Origin: Tubiluchus corallicola | Lineage: Eukaryota; Priapulida; Priapulimorpha; Priapulimorphida; Tubiluchidae | Reading direction: 5' to 3' | Length of the DNA stretch: 64,000 nt | Assembly: GCA_030141605.1 (NCBI GenBank) | Contig: JAQGDQ010000075.1 | Span: 648,269 to 712,268 of the forward strand | Translations under genes and position numbers: made by a program | The notes under the pieces: generated by a model | Databases searched by the model: none | What the model was told of the DNA's origin: nothing | Seen by the model: the letters and a program-made list of their open reading frames with translations, nothing else | In this document: in pieces, positions 26,901-38,900 of the stretch | How positions within the stretch are numbered: position 1 is the first letter of the stretch | Layout: each line of letters starts with the position of its first letter

Positions 26901-29900
26901 ATTAAACGTCGTTAAGTTTTTTTATGTTAAAGGCAAAGAAACCAAGTTCCATTCGAACTATTGGTCGAGGGGTACGCTTGAGCTCAAGATTGTGGATTAG
27001 AAATAGAAATGACATCAATGCCGCCATGAATTTAAGATGGCAAATCAAAAGTCAAACTCTGTCAATCAGTGCATAATTCACTGTAGTATATTCCTAAAAA
27101 TTTCCATGATCGAATTGGTAATGCCTTAGGCGTTTCTTCAAAAATGATATTATTGCTGACCTTGAACTCAGAAGGGCGGATCAGTTTATGGATAATTCGT
27201 TTTAGTATATTCGTTGTAACGTTTCGTGACAATCCTATTCAAATTCGCGGAGCCTTAAGCTTTTTTTAAAAAGCCATCCCCAACAATAAGCACAACAACA
27301 TCCACACGAATAACAATTTAGCTAACAGTTCGCTGGATTTTTATATTTAATATACTAATTTTTTTAGCTAAATTTTGTAACATATCCTGTCGCTATATTT
27401 CTCTGTTAAAAATGTGTGTATAGTTTGTAACACTGTTTTATTTGATACAACTAAATTATGAATTATGAATTATATTTCACCAAGAGCAATGGGAGTGGAT
27501 GATTGGTTGCGGTGTATACTTAGCGACAGAAGTTAAGCAACGCCCGACCTGGTTAATGTTGGATAAGCCAAAAAAAACTGCATATTGGCGATTATCATCT
27601 GCCATATTGCTGCTCCGGCAATTTATATCGTTACATCCAAACATGGCGAAGATACGTTTGCCTAACGTATAATCATCTCAGAGGATTAATCTTGCTGATG
27701 AAATGGATTGCTGTCCTAACACTACTGTCAAAATAACATGTAGGCCTTGTCGCATATTCCAGGGCGTGCAACTGCCAAATAAAAGTGGCTAGAAAATCAC
27801 GCCTATTTATACAACTATATGGTAATCATTATAAAACATATAGTTGTCATTAATAATATTCAAGAATATGAACTTATCGATGTCTCACAAATCAAAAATT
27901 GCGGAAATATTTAAAATATCTGAATCTATACCGCTCTGTCTCTATGAATTACAATATTATTTGAGCCGAGTGGTTAGTGTATACGGCGTGTATTTGGCGG
28001 TCGAAATCAAGCAATGGCGAGGCTAGCTAGTGAACGGATGGGTGGTCAGCGGGTTTAATTCTCGCTCTGGACGGTTTCATTTGTCGCTGATTCTAGTTAT
28101 CTACCTCGTTTTGGAAGGATGTAGTCAGTGTCTCAACTTATATGATTAGTTTTGATAATGGGCAGGGCTCTGGTCTTACCACATTAAGTGGCTTCTGGGG
28201 TGGCGTGTGCCAAATTGCCTCAACGTTGCTATACAAAACATACATCTAACTTCACCTTTACGGTTAAGTTGCTAATTTTTAAATGCAACATTAAAAATTT
28301 TACACGTGCAAATTATGTCTGTAAGTTTTCCATAATTGACTTCCATCCCATTTCATTAGTCAGAACCTTTGAGCATTATATGCAAATTGTCCCCAAGTAC
28401 TTATCCATAACTTAAGATTAGTAACTGTTGAACATCAGTACTACGTATATTCAGCGCTGAAATGACCCAAAAAGTTTATTGTTTAATGTTTATTCAACAG
28501 TCATACAGTGATATCAGACTACCATCTTTCAGTGCAGTAAATGATGCTGAATCGTAGAAAATAGTACAACGATTTAATGATTTTATTTAGCACAATAGCC
28601 AGTAACAACAATACATGCCAAGACTCCTAGTAGAAGTTTGTATTAGAAACTTCGCATCAGTAAAACGCGCCTTGATAGATGCTATCAAGCCAAAGAACAA
28701 GTATTTATGGCTTCCATTAAGTTTAATTCACTTCAATATTTCCAAGGGCTGATAATCATTCAATAGTCGCATAACTGTACCAACTAGATTGTATGTCGTT
28801 TCGCCAGGCCACAATTTGCCAGTCTGTCTTTTCGTCAGGGAATCATTTCGCCAGTCTATCTTTTCGCTACTCTGCCTTTTCGCCAGTGCTTCGTTTCGCC
28901 AGTCTATCTTCTCACCAGTCCATCTTTTCGCCAGCCGATCTTTTCGCTAGTGCGTTGTTTCGCCAATCTATCTTTTCGCCATTGATATTGGAATTAGTGC
29001 AATACGTAGGAATGTTCATTATACTGCCAATGGTAATTTTTTTTAATGGTAACTAAGGTACACGTCTATGTAACAAAAACGTCTAAGTTACTGAATCTAA
29101 GAGCATTGCGCGAAGTGGTGATAGAATCAATCAATCTCTATCCAATGCTGTACAACACAGCCGCAACTGCTACAAGGTTGCATGTCGGTACCATAGTTAT
29201 ACTTAAATAGCAGGTATGGGCATTTTTTCCTTAAAACGCTCTGAGAACAGAAGCTATAAGTCGTCCAAAGATGCCCATATATCATCCGATTTGCCGCAAA
29301 ACCTAAAATCAGATGGCTTCACCTCAAATTTACGAATTGAGCTTCGTTTTGCCACAAAATGGCGATAAGTAAGATGCTATAAACCGAAAATGTTCACATT
29401 CAGAATCTGGTAAAATCTTTGGTCTATGGTGCTTAGTTCCCGAGGTACAGATTTTTTTGTAATAACTCAATAACTACTCGACCAAATGTGGCGTGCTTCT
29501 AATCAGGGTATACGGCCATTCTAGCTTGAAGTTTCGGGTCGTGACCCTTTGCCCTGCTTGAGCCATGACCTAAAAATCGTCAAAATAGTGTACTACTTGA
29601 GAAGCCATTACTCCCACAAGAAGCACCGCCTATCCAAACGAGAAAAAAACAAGCACCGTGCATTGGCTACGTGTAGCCGGCGTAGTTTCTGCCCAGACGC
29701 CCTTTCTGAATGGCGCCACGAGATTTGTAAGACTTTTTCTGGGGAGATGCTACAAAATCTTATTTTTAAAATGCAATTACACACACAAAAAGCGCCCTCT
29801 AGCGAACCAAAAAAAAAAACAAGTGAAGTATTGTGTGCTACATTGTTAGATAGACGGACTATCGCCACCTGTCTTGAGTAACATATTGTGTATAATCGTG

Positions 29901-32900
29901 GTAAATTCCAGCAAAAATTATGACCTCGAGGTTCTAATGGCTTCTCGACTTAGTAAGCCAAGGACGTCTCTATCTCGAGTGTTAGCCACTTTCTTCCATA
30001 AGGCTTTCTTCAAGACATATGGATTGCCAAACTAGGCATTTCGACACCTTCACCGATGGCAGCAGTTTAGGGTTCGACAAAATGGAGAAGTGTATCTATA
30101 GCCAAGACAGAGTTGCTTTTTTGTTTGTGACACTTCTTGTAGGTATCATGGCTTCTCAGTGGACATATTTTGACGATTTTTGCGTCATAATTCAGGTTCA
30201 AAGGTTCACGACCTGAAACTTTAAGCTAAAGTGGCCATGTATCCTGGCTACAAGCACGCCAAATTTGTTCGAGTAGCCCTACCTATTTTTGGGTTATTCC
30301 AAAAAGATCCGTATTTCGCAAACTAAGCATCAAAGGGGCAAAAATTTTAACAGATTCTGAAAGTGCACATTCTCGGTATCTAACATCTTACTTATAGCCA
30401 TTTCGTGGAAAAACGAAACTCAACTCCAACTTTCAGATAGAGCATCATTGTATATTTAAATGCGCATATGTGGATTCCACTTTTTAATCTCATAAGATAA
30501 ATTTCTAAGAGCTGCTATCTTATATACAAAAGTTTTGTCCTAAAACAACCGGTAATTAGAATCGTAGGGCTAGGTAAGTTTTACAAGGTTCGTTTTATAC
30601 TAGTAAACTGATTTTTTCTGTATATTCTGCACTATTAAGTTATACAAACAAGTTAGACTCGAACTGTTCTACGAAGGACTCGTTAAACTCAAGATCGTGG
30701 ATTAGAAATGATGTCAATGCCGACTTCTTGAATTTAAGATGGTAACTCATCCGACTCTGTTAATCGGGGCAGAATTCGTTGTAGCATATTCCTGTAGGGC
30801 TTCATGACGATCCATTGCAAATTGGCAGCATCTTGGGCGTTTTTCGAAAATGATCCTTTTCAAAAAGGTCATCCCCAATAACAATAACAACAACATCCAG
30901 AAGAGTAGCGATTTGGGCCGAGTCTCTCGACGAAAATCCCTGAGTCAAAGATTAAATAACTTTTTAGTTTTAATGGCTTAACTTGATTTTGCTGTAAGTT
31001 TTCTATCAAATTTAACTACTAACGTTCTTGTAAATAATTGCTTTCTGTTCAAATTATTACCAATAAAAGGCATTATAACTGCTTCGTGCAAAGTTCTTGC
31101 TTTTCTTGCTATTCAAAAGTTGTTAATCTTTGTTTTCTGACGATCGTGCACTCAATTGTTAATCTCACTGGACTCATTAATAAGTGGGTAGAAGACGTTG
31201 GAGGTGGGCAATTTTACCTGCCATATTGTTCTCTTGATTCTCACGACTGTGGGTTGGGGGTGTATGCGCATGCTGCACCTGTTTGATACCTCTGCTGCAC
31301 CTGTTTTATCCACTAAAAGATTATAATTTGTAAATAACCCCAGTGTTTATCTGCAGTTCATCAACAGTTTACCAGACTGTATTCTTCTTGCTATGAATGC
31401 TGATACTATGAATTCTGCAATCCCAGATAGGTTTGCCCATCCATACGTTGATACAATGAAGGCAAACAATATTATAATTAGTGCAGAAGTCCACGGCAGA
31501 AAATCGCCATAATGTAGAAGTAAGCCATCGCGAATTCAATACAAACTAGTGAAGAGAAAAGATCAGCAGGAAGCCAAGGAAATCCATTATTGAATGTGCA
31601 GATACATCCTGGTGTAACATCCCTCAAACTTTATCTGAAAACTTGGAAAAACTTCAAAAACGTGCCGCTTACATCTGTTCCAAAGCTATGAAACACACAA
31701 ACTCTGATAACCTATTGTTCAAAGTTGGCTTCGACCTCTTGTGTAACAGACGTACATTTCATAGATTGAGCACTTTCATAAAACTGTAAATCATGTTTCA
31801 TCTCCCTTGTTATTTGAGTTGCTACCTCCGATCAATAGAGGTGCATCTGCATATTTATTGAGAAACCGTGACAATTTATTTTTATATCAAGTTCGCTGTA
31901 ATTAATTCCGCTCATTCTTCTTCCCTGCAATCGTGTTTGACTGGAATAATTTACTCTTATATTTAAAGTCAATTCCTACCACCAGTGGGTTTTCAAATTT
32001 CAGTTTTTTTTCAAGAGACCAACTTATTATTCGCATGGTTCTAGACTACACAGCATTCAACCATACACGTCTGAGGGTGGGATGAGCACGAACATTTTTT
32101 CAAAGTTAGCTACCATAAAATCTAGCTTTGTGGGCCTGCTCGTTTGCACCATAATTCCCAGGCAATTCACTACCACAATTAGACCTATGCTCCCTATAGA
32201 CAAACGCTTAATTATTAGATCATATTACAGACATTTACTCTCGAATTCGCGTGCTTTACCGATAATTTGTATGACAAATACGGTCCTTTGACAAAGTGAT
32301 TGAAAGATCGATTGCGTCTGTCAAGAGGCGGACGCATATGCTCGATAAACTACATTCGCTATACCACTGCTGTTGTTCAGCTGTAGACTTTGAAAAACCC
32401 CACAGGTCGTGTGTCGGTGCATTTAAGAAATAACTCAAGCCACTTAATATCATAGCTGAAAAAATACCTGCCACATTCATAATAATGGTGGTGTCATTAA
32501 GTTCGCTAATACCACTTAGTAATGAAATTTCACACTGAGACCACCTTAATAACAATATTGTGGTAAAAAATTAGTAATTTGACAAAGTTAACTAGACCAA
32601 ATATTTCATTATAACAAACCTCACTGGACCAAATCATCCATTATTTGACATCTTAATCTGTAATGTTGCGTGGTGGTGTTTTTCACGTAACTGGTCTTGT
32701 CAATTTTGTTAAATTACTTATTCTTACTAAGATGTGGTACTAAACGTGGTCTCAGTGTGAAATTTCGCTATAGCTACTTTTTACATGTTCCCGAAATTCT
32801 CTAACGAGTCTGTTAAATGATGATGTTTTGCTCTAAAAACAATAAAACAGTTACAAACCTACATCAATTATGACGTCGGTTAGCTTCTCAAGATCTTTTA

Positions 32901-35900
32901 CAAGATATCATCATCATCGACCACCACCATCATCATCATCATCATCAGGATGACAGATTTTATCATTCATTAAGTGATTGACAGGATGACTGACCGACTT
33001 TCTGATTAGCTAAATAAATAACTGAGTGACAGATCGACTAACCGACTGATTGACTGACTAAGTAACTAAATGAAATAAAGCCTGACTCACCAAACCTGAG
33101 AAACAACCTAGCTAGTTATGTGAGGTATAACGTTTAGCATTTCTTAGATGATTTTCTAATCAATGGTTTCAACACAGGTAAAAACTACATAATTTATCCT
33201 GCTTGTAGCACTAAAACGTGCAGTGGTGATGAACACAAGTCGAACAACAGTTTGTTCGCGACACCTAGTACATATATGCGCCAGACACCAATACCGAACA
33301 CATGAAGACATGAAGACCTAGCATTCGCAGTACATGTTCGAAATGTTTACATTATTTTTCATTATTTAACCCCTTACTTTTATAACTACTTTTATGGCAT
33401 AATTATATTCACTGAAATTCATCGTGTAACAAAGGCTTATTAGGTAACAAAGCAGCATGACATAACTGAAATGCTACATTGTGTAACATATTACGTCATT
33501 CGTCATTACGTAACGAATCTTGCGACATTACGTAACAATCATTATGTGGCAAAGTTTGCGCCACACGTAACAATCATTATGTAACAAAAATAATGCATGA
33601 TTACATAGTACTTGATTTTTCTTACGTAGTGATTGTTACGCAATGACGCAAAAATTGTGACGTGTTGATCGTTACATGGTGATGAATTTTGTGATTTGTT
33701 AAACAATCCCGTATTTCCTGATATATAATGCCGAATTTTTACATAATGAACCTTTTGTTACATAATAAACCGCTAGCACTCCTATTTCTGAAAAACAAAA
33801 TCTCCTAATTTAGCATCAGACTTGATGTTTGACTGGTTTACTCGATTCTTAGCCTCTAGTGCTTCTTATGCTTCAAGTTGCTACTCTTACTTCGTGTGTA
33901 TTACGTACATGAACCGATCCAGTGATGTAATTCAGAGTGGAACTATTTGACAAGGGAAGACGCTTGATAGCCGTAAAACAATGGATGGAAATATCGTCTC
34001 TGTTGCTCAAGGCATATCCTGACATTTGGCGGCATATTAAAACGAGCCACTTAATAAAAGATTTCAGTCGTAAGAGCGTGGCTCACTCGACAATTGTCAT
34101 GGTGAAGGTGCTCCAATATGAAAGGAAGTTGTGCGCATGAACTGAATAGTAATGACGCCGTGAGCATCAGTCCTTCGTTTTACAAGTTCACTAACGCTCA
34201 TATTACTTTGATAGTGAGTTAGGTCCCAGTCTCACCACAATCATCCGATTTGAGTAGAACCTGCTGTTGAATGCCGCTTGCAGATTCCGAGTTGTAAAAA
34301 ATTCGGATTTTTCTTTTGTAGTCCACTGACCGAAGGAAACACATATTCGAAGGAAGAGCAGTGTATTCAGGAAGATTCCTTTCGGGAACATGGTAATCGT
34401 AATCATTAAACACGAATTCAGATTCTATAGAGAATGTTCTACGATTTGTCGTAGGCGTTTACTGCATAGGAAGGTCTGCTGTTAACATTTGTTCGCTGTG
34501 CAGAAATAAATAAAGACAATGGCGCAGATTTGATGATGATAATAAATGAAGACAATGATGAACAAAGTGGTTGTCTAAACCGGTAGTTGTGATGTGGTGA
34601 CAGTGATGGTGAAAGTGACAAAGCTACTGAGAGAGGTCGTGGTGCTAGTGGCAGCAATGGTGATGGAAATTATCTAAGAATTGAGAGACTAATCTGCCCA
34701 CATTGATTACTCAGCACAGATGTTTAAATATGCCGTATGAGAAATTTTTTATCCCAAAAATGGTTTACTATATTTTTTATTCTGCCCAAGAATTTTAAAT
34801 GTTAATACAGCAGTTTTCTAAACAGTAAATGACCAGAACAAATCATACAGCATTCTTGATAGTGATCTTGATTAGTGTTCAACAATTCCCAGCTTACCTC
34901 AAAAAGATTTTCCTGAATAATCTACACCGCTGCTTCCAAATGTGTGTTTCCTAAGGCTTTCTCCAGTAAACTTTCCTAAAAGTTGTTCCCAAAACTTCCC
35001 AAACTTTCTCAATAGATACCCTATCTGTAATAACTGCAATCTGAATTATTACTAATATCATGTACTTACAAATGCTTACTCCCCAAATCTTGAAATATGT
35101 GTATCTTTGATTTTTTTAGTAGGTGATAATAAATTAAGTTGCGTTATGTCAAAAATAGAAAAGTATGTTTTGACAATATCAATTTTACATGCAAGCAAAT
35201 CAAAAGAGCTTTTTCTCTGAAACGGCAATATGTCCTGTACATGAGTAATAGCTGAACTACTTGGCCTAAGAATATTGTCTAATTTTTCATTTTTCTGCTT
35301 CATTTTCTTTGAAATATTTTTTTTATTGTTGCGTGTAGAAAATTCTTCTTCTCGTATATTACATGCTGATTATTCTTTAAATTGATTCAGACTCGGTAAT
35401 TAAAGCTTTTTTCGGACCATTACCGTGCAGGCGTATTTGTAATAAAATTTGCATAATCGTTTTCCAAGTTCCAACTGAAAATGGTTCACAGACGGTTTGC
35501 GCTAATGTAAGCATCTTGTATTATCTTTTTCTCTTCATTTCTGCATGAATTTGCCAGTTAAGCAGATATATAGGATAGATACATAGATTACCTACAGAGC
35601 CTACACAGGCAAATAGAGAGGCAGGCGGGTAGGACATGTAAATGTACGTACGTGAATATGTACGTATGATTATAGAAACACAAATTATTTAATACGTAGC
35701 AATTATGTAATTAAGCAGGTACGTAAGTCTTTGAAATTTGGATTTATTTGTTGATCCATTTGGTACGATATTACAATATACAAAATATTACAATTACAGA
35801 ATTGACAATGCATTACAGTGCTATGAGCGTACAGAACAAATTAACTTATACGCTACGCTCATCGTGAATAGGCCTTAACTATGGCATAAACATACTGATA

Positions 35901-38900
35901 AAATTATGCTGGTAAATAAGGTAGAGCAAATGGAGGCGACGCCAGAATCGATGATCTAAACTAAGTGAGTTATTTTTACAGTGTTATGAAGATTAAAATT
36001 AAAATAGTGAACTATAAAAGATAAGGATGTGTGTTAAGGAGCCAGGAGAGCACTCCCATATTTGAAAGTGTATAAATCCAGTAACTGCATAGGTAATAAA
36101 GCAAACAAACAAAAGCACATAACAAAAGACAAGCAAATTGAGAAACAGAAAAACAAGCAAAGAAAAAACAACAAATCAAAAAATCAGCAAACATTTAGAT
36201 TTAGAATAACCTCTGCCTATGTTTTAGCCTCGTCTAATGCCAAAGTCTATGGTAAATATTTTACAAAATAAATTAGAAAACCACAAAGAAGGTAGCAACG
36301 GCAAAGCTAAACAACTAAACTTTACTATTTAATGCTTTAACCGAATAAGGAAAACTAATACAACAGCGAAGCTTTAATAAATAATGGGGTTCGGTGACTG
36401 TCTGTGAGGAAAACACGTACAAAATTAGGTTTATGTAACGAATGTGCGTGAAGTGGATTTAGCGCATCTTGTAATCATATTGTCAATGATTAAATAAGCC
36501 ATTTTTAAAGCGTAGAACTCATGTGAGACTCAAACAGCAAGTTACTCTGTTACTGTTGTATTATAGAAATTACATATACAATTCAGTTATATAATTTTGT
36601 GATAACATGCTTTTATTTACTGGATTAGCAACAGCATCCGCAACAATAATAATAAACAAGCATGGCAACCATATATCAACTGAAACTTACGCTCTTGAAT
36701 TTACGGTAGATTTTTGGGCTTTTATGACCTTTCTGATGTAATTGAGCGAATTCTTTCTGGGTTTGAGAGAAAACGAAAAACGGCAAACGCAAACTTCGCC
36801 TTCCCAGAAATATTAGGGTTAAAATAATTATTCCCCGGGAGATTGGTTAGAAGCAGCTAGTTTAACAGACATTTTCTGGGCTGCCACCGGATCTCTGCAA
36901 ACAGTATAGATATGGTCTGGCGGATTTAATCGTCTTTAGTTAAAGCTTCTTTGTAAGAGAGAATGGAGAGCTTTGCAAAAGTTGTATAGGATTTTCCTGC
37001 GTAATAGAAGATTGTTTCTTGGGGATTGAGTGCGCTTCTTGAGTCTCAACTATTATCGAGAATGCACGTATTAGCTCTTCGTGCAATGAACCAAATGAAA
37101 AAGTTCAATTTTTCATGCACAAAAAAAGCTTACTTTGAAAATAAAATTATGCATCCTATTTTCGATATAAGCTTAACTGAAGATTGATTTCGAACAAACC
37201 CAAGTCGTTTGACCTATACTGAAAATTTTGAAGGTTTCTATAGTATTTGATGACAAGGAACTAACATACGGCTTCGTCTTAACTGCCAAGTTAATAACGG
37301 CATTAGCGTGCATGCGAGCTAACATCAGAGTATTTGGAGTTACTAGTCTTACACGTCTCTCGGGCAAAACAAAAAAAGCTAGAATTGGATCCATGTACTA
37401 AGTTGTTATTAGAATTTAAACCGAAATGCGGCTTCCCATGTTCCACTACGATTTCATATAAAAAACCCAAGTCGCAAAAGTAGTCTAGCTGAGCAACCAC
37501 CTTAGAATAATAGACAATTTACATGCGACTTCTCCGCACTTTTTATACGTTAGTGTTGGGTTAGGTTGGGTTGGGTTAGGTTGAAATAGACAATAGCAGA
37601 GATTTTTGCATTTCTTGTCAGAACTGCGTAAAGTAACTTTCATCATCTCAACCTACGTAAGTAAGTTCATATTTCACAAATGATCATATCGTTTAATCAA
37701 ATTACTTTCATTTCAACTGCAACATTTGAAATTGTGACAGTGTTAAGTGCATGTTTACAGAAACTTTTAAACAATATAATAATTATTATTGAAAATTATT
37801 GAACATTATTTTTATTGATTGTTTGAAAGTTTGAGGCTTAAAGTCGCACATTGATCTTTTTTGATGTGGCTCTTTACCAGACGTCACGGTTTTTTATCTT
37901 TTGGTAAGTTTAGTTTTCAATTCTGTTACTTTGTTGCTACTTTCCTTTAGACGTTTAAATTGAGTAGATGTAAAAATATTTTATGTGAAGCACATTAATA
38001 TATATAAAGTTGGATGATGGCTGAATGACTTTCTTACTAATGGTAAATTATTATTACAGTGATTAACTTGTCGAGCGAGTGTCTTAGAAATGGGCGAGTG
38101 TATTTCTGTATACATGTTATTACATAACTATTCCCTGTTAAAGATATCACCGAAGGCCTGAAACAGATGCCATCAAAGACTTCAAACATATTTTATGTAC
38201 AGCAACATTAAATTGTTGTGCTGTTGTATGTAATAACTTTTTGTTCAGCAATGAATTCGTGCTTCATATTGTTGAAACATGTGTGAATGATTTTCTGTGC
38301 TAAATAAATAAAAGAAAGGTCATATGATTATGCATATTCTTTTCATAATACAATTCAGGCCATTGATGATGCAAAACACTTCAAAGTGAAATTTCGACAA
38401 AACTTTCATCTGAATGCAAATGTTTATAAAGAAAAATATTGAGCAGTCACAAGACAACGGGTTTTCTGAATGACGTGTCAAAAGTAAAAGGTTAAACGTA
38501 TAGATACACTCATCGTCTGATTAATATATAGATGAATGCATTGGCTTCGTTCAAAGACTAAGACAGCAGGACAAACACACTCACCGTACCACTGTTAATT
38601 AGGATTCCATTTGTCCATATTGTCTTCCTTACACAAGACATATCCGACAGACAGTTAGCTCAGCTTCTCAAATTAGGCAGGAAGGGATTACAAAATTGTA
38701 TTACATTTGTATTCACTTATCTGACGTTGGACATTCAAGCGCGAACGTGGGAACTAAATCGCTGGGACGATATGACACATCTTCGCTATTCGTAGTAATT
38801 AAATTTCATATTAAATGAAATATATAGCGAAACGATTTTCTTTTCTTTCCCTCTTTTTTATGAAAATCGGCACCCTGTAAGCCAGAATCTGGCATTCAAC

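Noticed and set aside
27526-27565. A genuine 5S rRNA gene
   Set aside because: Only the internal promoter region matches. The 5' and 3' thirds and a terminator T-run are missing, and several diverged copies are scattered around, which fits SINEs.
29549-29881. 110-codon plus ORF in the foldback element
   Set aside because: It spans the left arm/loop border and has no recognisable domain. An opposing ORF overlaps it; both look incidental.
36012-36271. Hydrophobic Cys-rich minus ORF and Lys/Asn-rich plus ORF
   Set aside because: Both come from an A-rich CAAA/AACA low-complexity stretch.
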